A program made the position numbers and the translations under genes. A stretch of DNA of 64,000 bases. It comes from Orobanche coerulescens (Eukaryota > Streptophyta > Magnoliopsida > Lamiales > Orobanchaceae). The notes under the pieces are model-generated. The model did no database searches, was not told where the DNA came from, and saw nothing but the letters and a program-made list of their open reading frames with translations. Positions 46,381-57,059 of the stretch are shown here, piece after piece (positions within the stretch are counted from its first letter, which is position 1; the number at the start of each line of letters is the position of its first letter). The stretch spans positions 140,974,096 through 141,038,095 of the forward strand of contig CM065802.1 in assembly GCA_033398695.1 (NCBI GenBank), read 5' to 3'.

Positions 46381-48157
46381 TAGAGGTTCCCAAATATGGG
46401 TCCAGGTCTAGGTCCGACCCGCTGGTTCCACGGGTTGGCTCGACCTGGACTTGGAGGTCTTCACGGGTCGGCCACGGGTGCGGGTCCAGGCCCGATCGAC
46501 GGATCCCGAGTCCTACCCGTGATTTTTTTTTTGAAATATATTTTTAAATTTTATTTATTATCATTTTATACACGAAAAATAATGAACAAAGAAACAATTG
46601 GGAAAAAATGATCTTGTATTTAATTTTAATTTTTCACTTACAATTAATTGCCTATATATCTTCTTGAGTAATCAAAGCCCTACATAGTTCTTTTACTTAA
46701 AAAAGAATTACAAAATGGGCTTGTATTTAATTTTAAGTTTTCACTAAAAATTAAATAGCCTATGTATCTTCGTGAGGAATCAAAGCCTTCCATAGTTCTT
46801 TTACTTACCTAGCTTTCCTTACTTACCTTTAGTAGAAATCGATGTCGTCGTCGTCATCTTGGTCATTGGTTTGACTGACTAGGCTCTCATTCAGTAGTTC
46901 CTTCTTGTATAGTCATTTTAGTACGTAGAATTGTCTTAATAACAGGATTATAGGTATTTTGAATCCTATATTCCCAACAAATTCTATCCTGGAAATTAAA
47001 AGGTAAAGATTCTTGTGCACACAATTTTGCCATTTGTTCTCTAGCAACTATTGCATTATATTTATAAAGTTGAGATTCAGACATACCTTGACTGCAGTCT
47101 CCAGTGCAAGGTTGGAAGTTGAGTTGACATTGCGATTTTTAATCCCGTGGACTAAGGTGCAATTATGCTCAAAATGCCTTTTAAAATTTCCATATCCATC
47201 TCCGACTTTATATGGAAATTATTTGCTGCAATAGTTGCAAAGAACCTTCATAGAACCATCCTTTCTACAACATGGGAGACATGCTGTTTTTTCATTTTAG
47301 TTTTCTTGCTCCCTCTTCCTTTCACTGTTTCTTGCTCTTCTTCGGATGATAACTCTTCAAAATAAGGGGGTTGTTCTCCGATTTGGCTTGCCACAAGACT
47401 CTTCGTCATTGATGTTTGCGTAGGAGTTGGTACGCCATGAAGAGTGCGCTCAAACATTGCATAACATAGTTTCATCCATTTCGTGCTCTATTTCTTCGTC
47501 AATGTTATGTAATTGTTGATGATTTGGGATACGTCGAAATACCCGAGGGTCAACTTATTCTTCACTAGTAGTTGTTGTACTACCATAATAGATACTTTCA
47601 TGTATCATGTAATCATCTTCATCTTGTTGAGTTTTATTTTCAAAACTGGGTGGAGGTTGATTTTGATGCTCCGGAATAGTTATGCAAGATGGTCTCTTCG
47701 GTTTGCCGCCAAAGAGCAATTCATTCTAACTTGGATATTTTTGATTTTGGGGGATGTAACAATACCCTTTCCCTTGTCAGAGCTCAACATAATAATAAAA
47801 TAAGAATAGAAAGAGAGTGATAATCAGATCACAGAAATGAGATTTGAGAGATAGATTAGATTGATAATGAGTGTGAGAAATGAAGAAGTTGGGGGTATTT
47901 ATAAGTATAATTCTAATTTATTTTTTGGAATATTTCCAATTGGACCGCCCGGGCCCCGAATCCCAATGGTCACTTTTTTTAATTTTGAAACTACCCTTCG
48001 AGTCGGACCAGAGGGTTCGGCGGAACGAGACAGCTAGGACCTGGACTCCACCCTTATAGACCACGAGCCGACGGATTTCCTGGATCCGGATCTTACATGG
48101 TTCGACAGGTCCGGGTCGCGGATGGACCCACTGGCTCCTGGTCCTGTGGGCACCTCT
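46381..48157 (-). mobile_element. hAT transposon remnant
   Basis: Left end tagaggttcccaaatatggg and right end ...gtgggcacctct are possible terminal inverted repeats (AGAGGTTCCC / AGAGGTGCCC). GGTCC-rich subterminal sequence lies at both ends (46400-46520, 48005-48150). A BED zinc finger coding region is on minus. No 8-bp target duplication was found, so the ends are tentative. Confidence 0.6.
46887..47790 (-). pseudogene. hAT transposase N-terminal part with BED zinc finger
   Basis: Start MLSSDKGKGIVTSPKIKN at 47790. The BED finger reads CNYCSK-stop-FPYKVGDGYG then FKRHFEHNC (C2 ... H-x4-C) at about 47180-47255. The region SESQLYKYNAIVAREQMAKL then FNFQD and YNPVIKTILRT follows, as in RICESLEEPER-type hAT transposases. 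The RNase H-like core and dimerisation region are absent. Four or more stops and frameshifts. A TATA-like sequence (CTTATAAATACC on minus) lies upstream near 47900. Confidence 0.72.
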
Positions 48158-49060
48158 TCTCGGACGACCCTCTCTCACAACCACATAATTCTCGCCCCCC
48201 CTCTCTCTCTTAATTTACAGTAACTCTCTTTCTTGGCTCAGAATCCTCATCGCAAAATGAATAGTACTCGCATATTACGGCCAACTCAATAGAGACGACT
48301 GAGAGCAGGCTTCGATGGCAGAGATTAGGATTACGGCCAACTCAATAGAGCAGTGGTGGACGACGACTGAGAGCAGGCTTCGATGGCGGAGATTAGGGTT
48401 CAGCGGTTGGGGTTTTAGGGCTGAAGAAAGTGATTTGGAAGCTTTTGTTCCTGGATGCCGACAAGTGCACGACGGCGGACAACCTAGGTGATTAGGGTCC
48501 TAGGCTCGGTTGATGTTGTTGTTTCAGCCGAAGAAGGTGACTTCAGGTTAGTTATGTGTGTTGGAAATTTTGGATAAAATGAAGGAAAATGGGCTATTTT
48601 GAGCAGCCCACTTGAGAGGAAATTTGGAGTGGACTCGACTACGAGTTAAAGTCGGGACTTAGATGGAATACGTAGTACTCCGTACGAGGTTTCCAAAACA
48701 TGTAAGAACACTCAAAATAATTGAGGTATGAATAAGATATATTGTTCTAAAGTGAACCCTTTAGAAATGGGTTTGGGATGCTATCCCACATTGGAAAAAG
48801 AAGGGAAAAATTGTGAGCATATAAGGAGATGTGAACAAAGTCTTGTTCAAAAAGTGAGACATGAGTAGATGTGTGACTAGGCGCCCCTCGCGCACACACA
48901 CACACACACACGCGCCGCCGCCGCCGTCCGTCCATCCGGCCAGCTCGGCTCCGGTCGGGTCGATCGGTCGAAGGGCGATTTGGGCGCGGCTCAGTTTGGG
49001 TCAGGTCTGTCTCGGTCTCGGTCTCGGTCGAAGGGCGATTTGGGCAAAATGTCTTGGCGT
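48158..49060. other. Unassigned stretch with duplications and microsatellite
   Basis: No gene recognised. A ~60-bp block (attacggccaactcaatagag...gcttcgatggc.gagatta) occurs twice (48276-48330, 48331-48409). A CA run (48892-48911) continues into CGCCG repeats (48912-48926). The phrase ggtcgaagggcgatttggg is repeated at 48966 and 49027. Confidence 0.6.
48892..48926 (+). repeat. (CA)n-(CCG)n compound microsatellite
   Basis: Ten CA units followed by CGCCGCCGCCG. Confidence 0.9.
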
Positions 49061-49069
49061 CTCGAAGTT

Positions 49070-49190
49070 ATCTTTTTACTGCAAGACACAGAAGATGGAT
49101 ATGTCATCTTGTGTCTATATGTAGATGACTTGCTCATTACTGGAAGTAATGAAAGAATAATCAAATCTACCAAGTATGATCTCTGGGTTG
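49070..49190 (+). pseudogene. Copia RT fragment fused to LINE
   Basis: DTEDGYVILCLYVDDLLITG then SNERIIKSTKYDL is the catalytic block of a copia reverse transcriptase (YVDD). Only about 40 residues are present, in frame with the LINE reading frame that follows. Not related closely to copia-1 or copia-2 (LLITGSN rather than LLIGN). Confidence 0.75.
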
Positions 49191-50447
49191 ATGAGAGTTG
49201 GGACATGGGTATACTCGAGTCCATTTTAGGTGAGGAGCTAGGATTTATCCCTCAGTTCATACATGATATTCTCGCGACTGCCATTGCCGAGGAGGATACG
49301 GATAGCATGTGCTGGAATCTTACATCTTCGGGTGCCTTCTCATTGTCGTCAGCTTGGCCTCACATCAGGGTGAGGGATCCGGCTAATCTCATTTTCGGGG
49401 CCATTTGGACTACCTTACTCACTCCTACGATATCGGTGTTCATTTGGTGACTTCTACTGCGACGGATCCCGACTGATGATGTCTTACAGAGGAGGGGAGT
49501 TTCCTTGGCCTCCAGAGGCTCATGTTGTACCCTTACCCCTACCAATACCTACCATTCTGAGACCCTTGCCCACCTTTTCTTGGAGAGTGACATGGCTCAT
49601 GTCGTGTGGGAGTATTTTGGTACTTGGACTCATTTATCCTTACCTCATACAGATAATATCTTTGAGCTCCTGGTTTTTTTCTCACATGGCACACACTTTA
49701 GGCAGGCAGCTTTCATTATTCCTTGTCTGATCCTTTGGTTCATCTGGACGGAGAGGAATAGTGTACAGCATAGGGCGATTACTTTTCTTGCTTCTCATGT
49801 TATTGTGCAGGTGGAGCGCCATGTTTCTTTACTTCCTGCTGCGGGGCTTATTTCTTCAGAGTTCTGGGCGGGGTGCTAGCCTCCTGACCGTTTCCAGCGA
49901 GCTACTCCCTCTCCCGCCCAGAATCATCGCTCTGTTCTGGTGGTTTGGCTTCGACCCGAGACCCCTTGGATCAAGCTAAACACGGGTGGCTCATTCGATA
50001 GAGATACTCAGATTGCTGGTGGTGGGGGTCTGATTAGAGATCATCACGGAGAGCTACTCCTTGCTTTCCACTCCTCTTTTCAGTCCTCTTCGAGCTTTGA
50101 TGCAGAGATCCAGGCGCTTGCTTTTGGACTGATTTTGGCTTCCCATAGATTGAGACATGTTTTGGATTGAGCTTGATGCTGCTGCTGTGGTGACCCTGCT
50201 TTCGTCTGGCCGTTGGGTCTCTTGGCAGGTTCGTCACACCCTTATGCGTATCCGACATATTCTCCGAGACATTCAGTACAGAGTCATTCACATTTTCCGG
50301 GAGGGCAATAGACCGGCTGATTATCTCTCTGATCTTGGCATGTCGTCCCTCGGTATTCAGACTTATACATATGATACTGCTCCTTCGTTTCTCCTCTCTC
50401 TTATACGGATGGACCAGTTTGGCTATCCTTCTTTTATATTTAGGTAA
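49191..50447 (+). pseudogene. LINE ORF2 3' end: zinc-binding RT region and RNase H
   Basis: CWNLTSSGAFSLSSAWPHIR ... LLLRRIPTDDVLQRRGVSLA ... SETLAHLFLESDMAHVVWEY is the zf-RVT region of plant LINEs. Then PWIKLNTGGSFDRDTQIAGG, GGLIRDHHGELLLAF, SFDAEIQALAFGLILA and HIFREGNRPADYLSDLGM are the RNase H domain. TGA at 49448, TAG at 49877 and a frameshift near 50160 interrupt it. Endonuclease and RT are missing, as in a 5'-truncated insertion. Confidence 0.85.
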
Positions 50448-50711
50448 TATTTTACCGCTTGATTTATTGCTATGAGCCCAAACATTAGCCCACTTTTTCT
50501 TAGTGGTGCACCTTGTATTTTCTAGCGGGCTGCTGGCATTTTAGTTTCTAGGATCCGGTTTATGGCCCACTTTTGGTCATAATTCGGATGTGATGTTTTA
50601 CCTTTCGGTCCTCACATTAGCCCACGCCTTTAGTGGTGCACCTTGTATTTCTTTAGCATGCCGTCGGCACTTCTTTCTTTAGATTTAGGATCCGGATTAT
50701 GGCCCATTTTC
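50448..50711 (+). other. LINE 3' untranslated region with internal duplication
   Basis: A ~120-bp block (attagcccac...tagtggtgcaccttgtatt...ggatccgg.ttatggccca) occurs twice, at 50483-50580 and 50609-50708. Gypsy D starts immediately after; no poly(A) is left. Confidence 0.7.
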
Positions 50712-51249
50712 TGTAACACCCCCAAGATATTCAAGGTATATTACAGTGTCGTGGACCCCTACATGGGACCCACCAGGCTAGACACAACTTACCACAGTAA
50801 AAACACAAATCATCCAGTTGAAAATCAATTAACACGCCCAGTACAACCGACGGAATAATCAACAGTGGCAAACATAAATAACTTGACGAATACAAATCAT
50901 AATCCGAAGAGAAAAAGCCTAAGTACTCGCGAGTACAATCTATAAGTTTCAAAAGTGGACAACAACCATATCGAATGGAATAACGGAAATAAAAGGACTC
51001 AAATGCATATGTCAACGACCCTGGCCAACATCCTCGTACTGTCCCAGTGCTCGCTCGTCCGGATGATCATAACCTGAAATCCATAACAAGAATTTCCCCA
51101 CAACGGGTCCCCAGAGGGGTTAGCAATTACGCTAGTACAAGTAATCAAGGCAAACCAATCGCTTACACATTTCATAGTGCATGCACCAAAATCATTGCGA
51201 AAACCAAAACCAGACATGTCTTTTCCGGAAACAAACAGTCAATCAATTT

Positions 51250-51475
51250 GCCTAGGACCGGGACGAAGCCACGAATCCCACTCGAGGACTCTAAGGACCC
51301 TCCCGAGCTGGACACATTCATAAAACAAATCAAGCACACACGTCACCTAGGACCGGGACGAAGCCACGAATCCCACTCGAGGCCTCTAAGGACCCTCCCG
51401 AGCTGGCTAGCGAAACAAACTCATGAATCCAGGACGAAGCCATAGATTTCCTCGAGGCCCCGTCGAACCCTCCCG
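51250..51475. repeat. Minisatellite in gypsy D LTR
   Basis: Two units of about 105 bp (aggaccgggacgaagccacg...ggaccctcccgagctgg) and a third diverged partial unit. Confidence 0.88.
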
Positions 51476-52103
51476 AGGAGAGCAAAGCACACACAATATA
51501 CATTACCATTTCACGTTAAGCATAAAGGTTTCCAAGAATTACTTGCCTTGAATAATTGACGACGCAACGAACGGAAGGAAAAACACCGACGAACGCTAGG
51601 AACCGTCAATCACGAACCTAACGATTCGAAGAACACAATCACAACTAATCCTAAACGAATACGGAATTGGAATACACCCGAAAACCCGCCTACGATTCAT
51701 GTATACTCGTATAAAAACAACAACGAGGGCGGACCACAACCAAACCCTCTCGATTACAAAAATACCATGAAATATACCATGAATCCGTAGGAAAACCAAC
51801 AATATCAACAAGATTAATCATATACATCATGAATTAATCTATCATACGGAACGAATCGGACAAAACCGTGAAAACCCCCAATTTACCCAAAACAAGGTTT
51901 TAGGAGTTTACCTCGAATTAAAGACGAAGAACATGATTAGATGTTGATAATATACTCCAAAAACTCAAAGAAGATGATGGCTCGGAGTTGCTAAGCTTCA
52001 AATTGCCGGAAAGCACCAAGAAAATCGCCAACGAGTCGGAGGAGAGGAGAAGGATGAAAAATGACCGAAATCGGTCAACTCCTGGGTTTATAACCCAGGA
52101 TGC

Positions 52104-52232
52104 ATTACGTACGTTAGCCACCAATTGCTAACGTACGTAAGATGTGTTACGTACGCAACCAAAAGGCAGAAATGCCTGTACTATTTTACACTAGGTCGTT
52201 ACGTATGTAACCAAAAGGTGTGTTACGTACGT
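52104..52232. promoter_or_regulatory. Palindrome array, gypsy D type (TTACGTACGTAA)
   Basis: Five or six copies: attacgtacgttag, ctaacgtacgtaag, gttacgtacgcaac, gttacgtatgtaac, gttacgtacgtaac. They lie just upstream of the TATA box (52088-52094) on minus. Shorter array than in A or E. Confidence 0.6.
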
Positions 52233-52786
52233 AACATCCTTTTCTGGGAAGTACAGGCCAGAAATAGACAAGGGAGGTACCGAAAAAGAATCGAAATACA
52301 ACGGTGAACAATTCACGATGGTGCGAACGTAAAGGACTCGAGACGACGAGCTTAAGTGTTGAAGGAAAACATATTCCCGACTACCCAAAGGTTCAGAAAA
52401 CAACAATAAACGTAATTTTCCCAACACTTTAGGAAATTACAAAACGGCCCAAAACATCCGAAATGTACAATACGCGGTCGAAACACCGAACAAAAGCTCA
52501 CAACAAGCTCAATAACGTGAGATAGATCCTCGGCAACCCCGAAACGGCGGTTCCGAACGACGATACCCGAAATAGCGACGGAAACAACATAAAACACCGA
52601 ATCGAGTAAAACGAGTCCGAAACAAGCTCGAACGACAAAAAGTCCAATAATAAATATCCTCAAAATGTCAATACGGTTACAAGCAAGTTGCCAAAAAAGA
52701 AAATACACCAAAATGAGAATATTAAGAGAAAGGAAAAATGCGGATATTACATTCTACCCCTCTAAAAACAAGTTTCGCCCCGAAAC

Positions 52787-54060
52787 TTAAGAAATAAACA
52801 ACTCGGGGTACCTAGCACGCATGCTATCCTCGGTCTCCCAAGTTGCTTCCTCGACACCATGTCTCGACCATTGCACTTTGACTAAAGGAATGGTCTTATG
52901 CCTCAGTCGCTTCTCACGGTGCTCCAAAATCTTCAAGGGACGCTCCTCGAAGGTAATGTCCTCGGCAATATCGATCTCGCCAAATTCGTTGATATGACTA
53001 GGATCCAGAACATATTTCCTCAGCTGGGAAACATGGAAAACGCTATGAATGTGACTCAAGGCCGGAGGTAATGCCAAACGGTATGCCAACTCACCGACTC
53101 GCTCGAGAATCTCAAAGGGCCCAATAAATCTCAGACTCAACTTCTCCTTCTTCCCGAAACGAAAAACTCCTCTCGTCGGCGAAACCTTTAGCAAAACGTG
53201 GTCTCCCACCTCGAATTCCAAAGGTCGACGACGGACGTCGGCATACGACAACATCCGTTCTCGAATCAAATCCACCTTCCGCCTCGTCTCTAAAACAATA
53301 TCCGGTTCGGTCCCGACTAAATCAGACGCTTCGTTCCAACAAATCGGTGATCGACAACGCCGCCCATAAAGTGCCTCATACTGTGCCATCCGAATCGATG
53401 CGTGCCAACTATTGTTGTACGTAAATTCGATCAATGGAAAATGCTCCTCTCAGTCGCTACTCCAGTCGAGAGCACAAGCACGCAACATATCCTCGAACGT
53501 CTGGATAGTGCGTTCTGACTGTCCATCTGACTGAGGATGAAAAGAGGTACTCAAACGCAAACGAGTACCCAACGCCTTATGCACGGCTTGCCACAAATGC
53601 GATACAAAATAGCCACCACGATCCAAAACAATAGACTTCGGAGTACCGTGAAGCCTCACAATCTGCGCAATAAACACACGAGCCAACTTCTCCGGGCCCC
53701 AAGTATCCTTGATGCCCAGAAAATGTGCCGACTTGGTCAGGCAATCAACAATCACCCAAACCATATTCATGCCCGATCTTGATCTCGGTAAACTCGTAAT
53801 GAAATCCATCGATATGTCTTCCCATTTCCATTCCGGAACGGGAAGTGACTGCAATAACCCGGCTGGTCGCTGATGCTCGATTTTGACCTGCTGGCAAGTC
53901 AAACATCTCGCTACAAACTGTGCAACCTCCTCCTTCATATAATTCCACCAGAAATTTCTCCTCAGGTCCTTGTACATCTTACTCGAACCAGGATGAACGG
54001 AGTAAGGCGTAGCATGGGCCTCACGTAAAATACTCTGCCTCAATTCCGAGTCGTTCGGCA
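52787..54060 (-). pseudogene. Gypsy D integrase and chromodomain
   Basis: Zinc part [17 protein letters not shown]...CLTCQQVK, core [46 protein letters not shown] (DDE), then after a TGA at about 53450 FTYNNSWHASIRMAQYEALY, GPFEILERVGELAYRLALPP and the chromodomain VKVQWSRHGVEEATWETED to the end SMRARYPELF. The stop divides two long frames. Differences from A are mostly point changes. Confidence 0.88.
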
Positions 54061-54780
54061 CACAAAGACGACTCTGGAATCTCAATACCCCATCTTCATG
54101 AATCACAAACCCAGGAGACTTTCCCTTAAGAACATTCTCTCGGATTTGCATAATCATCGGATCCTCCAGCTGTTTCAGTTTAATTTCATCGATCAGAGAC
54201 GATGAAATCTCTAAAGCACAAAGTCGCCCTACGGCTCCAGGCAAAATCTCAACACTCCACTCAATCAAATCCCGCTGAAGCTCGGCTTGAGACGTAAGGA
54301 TCTCAAGTGTCCGCAACGAGACTGGTTTCCGACTCAAGGCGTCGGCCACGACGTTCGCCTTGCCCGGATGATAAAGGATTTCGAGCTCATAATCCTTAAT
54401 CAACTCTAACCACCTCCTCTGCCTCATATTCAACTCCCGCTGAGTAAATATGTACTTCAGACTTTTATGATCGGTAAAAATCTGACATGCAGAGCCAAAC
54501 AGATAGTGACACCAAATCTTGAGCGCAAAAACAACTACTGCTAACTCCAAATCGTGAGTAGGGTAGTTAAGCTCATACGGCCTCAACTGCCTCGACGCAA
54601 ATGCAATAGTCTTGCCGTGCTGCATCAACACGCACCCAAGACCCTGACCCGAAGCATCGCTATAAACGACAAAACCCTCGTTGCCACATGGCAACGCCAA
54701 AATCGGGGCTGAAGTCAAACGCCTCTTCAGCTCCTCAAAACTCGACTGCCTCTCGTCATTCCAGACGAACTTCTCGGACT
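54061..54780 (-). pseudogene. Gypsy D RNase H and tether
   Basis: [40 protein letters not shown], then [20 protein letters not shown] and DALSRK. In one uninterrupted frame with the integrase up to the TGA near 53450. Confidence 0.88.
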
Positions 54781-55392
54781 TCTAGAGCAACTGTGTAAGT
54801 GGTCGAGCAAGTTTCGAGAAACCCTCGATGAACCTACGGTAGTAGCCAGCTAAACCCAAGAAACTACGGACCTCCTTCACGTTTTTAGGCGGTGCCCAAC
54901 CCAACACTGCCTAAATCTTATGCGGGTCCACACGAACACCCTCGGCTGAAATCACGTGACCTATAAACATCACTTCCTTCAGCCAGAACTCACATTTCGA
55001 GAACTTTTCATAAAGTTGCTCGGTCCTCAAAATGTCTAACATTACTCGTAAATGATACACCTGTTCCTCCTCGTTCCTTGAATAGATAAGGATATCGTCA
55101 ATGAAGACGACGACACACTTATCCAAAAACTCGATAAAGACCTTGTTCATCAAGTGCATGAACACTGCCAGTGCATTAATTAACCCGAAAGGCATAACTA
55201 CAAACTCATAGTGTCCGTATCTCGTTCGAAAATCTGTTCTCGGAATGTCGGACTCCTTCACCCGAAGCTGATAGTACCCCGATCTCAAGTCGATCTTGGA
55301 GAATACCGCAGCCCCCTGCAACTGATCGAAAAAGTCATCAATCCTCGGCAGAGGATACTTGTTCTTGATGGTCACCTTGTTTAGCTCGCGGT
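54781..55392 (-). pseudogene. Gypsy D reverse transcriptase, N-terminally truncated
   Basis: Begins [20 protein letters not shown], then [39 protein letters not shown] (catalytic pair intact), [18 protein letters not shown]. Stops occur near 54911 and 54783. The upstream RT start is lost at the junction with gypsy E. Confidence 0.87.
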
Positions 55393-56203
55393 ATGAATGA
55401 ATTATGACTATGAATGAACAACAACGAAAGGAGTGAATATCCTTTTAACTGAGTAAGAATTAACTTACTCAACACCGGTGAACAATGTCCTTCCACGAAC
55501 AACGTCCTAAATGAAATGTCGGTCGCTCGAACAACCTTGAATGACAATTACCAACAAACGCTCAATATACGTATCAACCACGATTATAACCAACTCAAAC
55601 GTTGATACAACAATATCCGAACTCAAATATGCACTCTAACGAATACGTAGTAAACATCCTACCCGTGGGTTACAACCACCCCCAAATTATCGAAACCAAC
55701 TTCCAAAAGATTGATTCAAACCAGCAAAACAATATCAATGACATCAATAATCCAATAGGAATCCACAATTCAAGATTACTACAACATCAATCGAAAAATC
55801 CCCAAATTAACCGAAGTCAACCCCAAGGGTTCTTGAAATAAATCCCCAAATAGCCATTAGATCCGAGATATACACCGAATAACCCATAGGAATATGCGTA
55901 TACAAGGTAGATAAACCATATATCACATATTCCACCAACAATCTAAGTTCAAACGAAGAAATCGGAAGGAAAACCCCAAATATCCGAAATTCTAGGTTCA
56001 AGAAATCATTACCTTTGATTTGATGTAATGGAGATGATGAAGTGATGATTAATCCAACTCAAAGACTTGAATATGATGATTGATGATTACACCTCGAAGA
56101 ACACTCTCCAAAACGCCCGGAATCGCTCAAAACCGACGAAGAACCGAAGAGAAATGACAAATGACGTTAAAGGATTGGACTGTCCTATATATAGAAAATT
56201 CCA

Positions 56204-56797
56204 GTTAGCGTGCGCTAGCTCCTGTGCGTAGCGTGCGCTAACGGGTGTACTGGGTAGTCTAGTACCCTCTGATCGCAACGGTAGCATGCGATACGTACCT
56301 CTCGTAGCGTGCACTACCCCCTTTAATTAGCGTGCGTTAACACCAAAGGTTAGCGTGCGTTAACACCAAAGGTTATCGTGCGCTAACGAATTATCTGATG
56401 CCCAGTACTGGAGTCCAGAACCTCCTGTTCTCTGATCTGATATCGGTAGCGCGCGCTACACACAATATTTAGCGTGCGTTACTATACCGTTTGCGTACGC
56501 TAAAACCACTCATAGCGTGCGCTAGGCATTTATCTAAAGAAGTCCAGTAGCCACTGGACTCTGCCTGATCCGTCCTTAGCGCGCGCTATACCGGCTGCAT
56601 AGCGTGCGCTACTCCAGCCTACTAGCGCGCGCTACTTATCATTCGTAGCGTGCACTACTTATAACCCAACTGCAGTCCAGTGCCTTCTGGACTGCCTGCT
56701 TGAAACATACTAGCGTGCACTAGTATTGAGAGGTAGCGTGCGCTACCCGTACTCAATTAGCGCACGCTAAAGAGAGTATGTAGCGTGCGCTACTCCT
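56204..56797. promoter_or_regulatory. Palindrome array, gypsy E 3' LTR (about 19 copies)
   Basis: The largest array in the window: TAGCGTGCGCTA, TAGCGCGCGCTA, TAGCGTGCACTA, TAGCGTGCGTTA and similar over about 590 bp. Groups of 4-7 are separated by hairpin modules such as gtccagtagccactggac and gtccagtgccttctggac. It ends close to the TATA box (CTATATATAG, 56185-56194) on minus. Confidence 0.65.
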
Positions 56798-57022
56798 CAC
56801 ACACAGCACACTATGAAAATGACAACGATGATAAACACCACATGATTCTCCAACTAGATTGATGATGAATGACGATTAATACACGATACAGTTACTCTCA
56901 ACGATGAATACAATGATTGAATATGAGTAACAAATGATCATTAATGAGTGAAAATTACTGAGTGACAATTACTGAATGATAATTACTGAATGATAATGAC
57001 TGAATTACAACCGGGTATTACA
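56798..57022 (-). other. Outer U3 of gypsy E 3' LTR
   Basis: AT-rich with short direct repeats of tgaatgataattac / gagtgacaattact near 56940-57005; no gene. Confidence 0.6.
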
Positions 57023-57059
57023 TACACCCCCCCTTAAAAGAGTTTCGTCCCCGAAACTA

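Larger units (their letters stand above)
50712..52751 (-). repeat. Gypsy D 3' LTR
   Basis: 2040 bp, TGTAACACCCCC...GCGGATATTACA. Palindrome AGTACTCGCGAGTAC at 50922-50936, gctagtacaagta at 51131, minisatellite 51250-51475, and a TATA-like TTTATAA at 52088-52094 inside cctgggtttataacccagg, with the palindrome array upstream on minus. Confidence 0.9.
50712..55392 (-). mobile_element. Gypsy D: 3' half of a Tekay-type element
   Basis: 3' LTR 50712-52751, purine tract, then chromodomain, integrase, RNase H and RT on minus. It ends inside the RT lead-in at 55392 (after 'ttagctcgcggta'), where gypsy E LTR sequence begins. gag, protease, PBS and 5' LTR are missing. Coding sequence is very close to gypsy A but the LTR differs in its palindrome array and minisatellite. 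Confidence 0.9.
55393..57022 (-). repeat. Gypsy E 3' LTR, inner 1.63 kb
   Basis: Begins tatgaatgaattatga (as at 63034) and ends ccgggtattaca, followed by a purine-tract complement (tacacccccccttaaaag). The equivalent of 62170-63033 is missing at the junction with gypsy D. TATA at 56186-56194 and a large palindrome array upstream of it on minus. A 79-codon plus-strand ORF (55602-55841) is repeated in both LTRs but has no motif. Confidence 0.88.

Noticed and set aside
46396..46547. Short coding exon in GC-rich sequence after the MULE
   Set aside because: The GGTCC-rich repeats resemble hAT subterminal sequence and occur again at 48005-48150; no protein motif.
46381..48157. 8-bp target duplication for the hAT remnant
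   Set aside because: Flanks cttatttc and tctcggac do not match, so the right end is uncertain or was altered.
55602..55841. 79-codon plus-strand ORF conserved at 63244-63483
   Set aside because: Both copies lie at the same position of the two gypsy E LTRs, so conservation is LTR identity; Asn/Gln-rich without motif and antisense to the element.
56204..56797. CRISPR-like array of palindromic repeats and spacers
   Set aside because: Repeats are only 12-14 bp, spacing is irregular, the same array is in both LTRs, and the context is plant retrotransposons.
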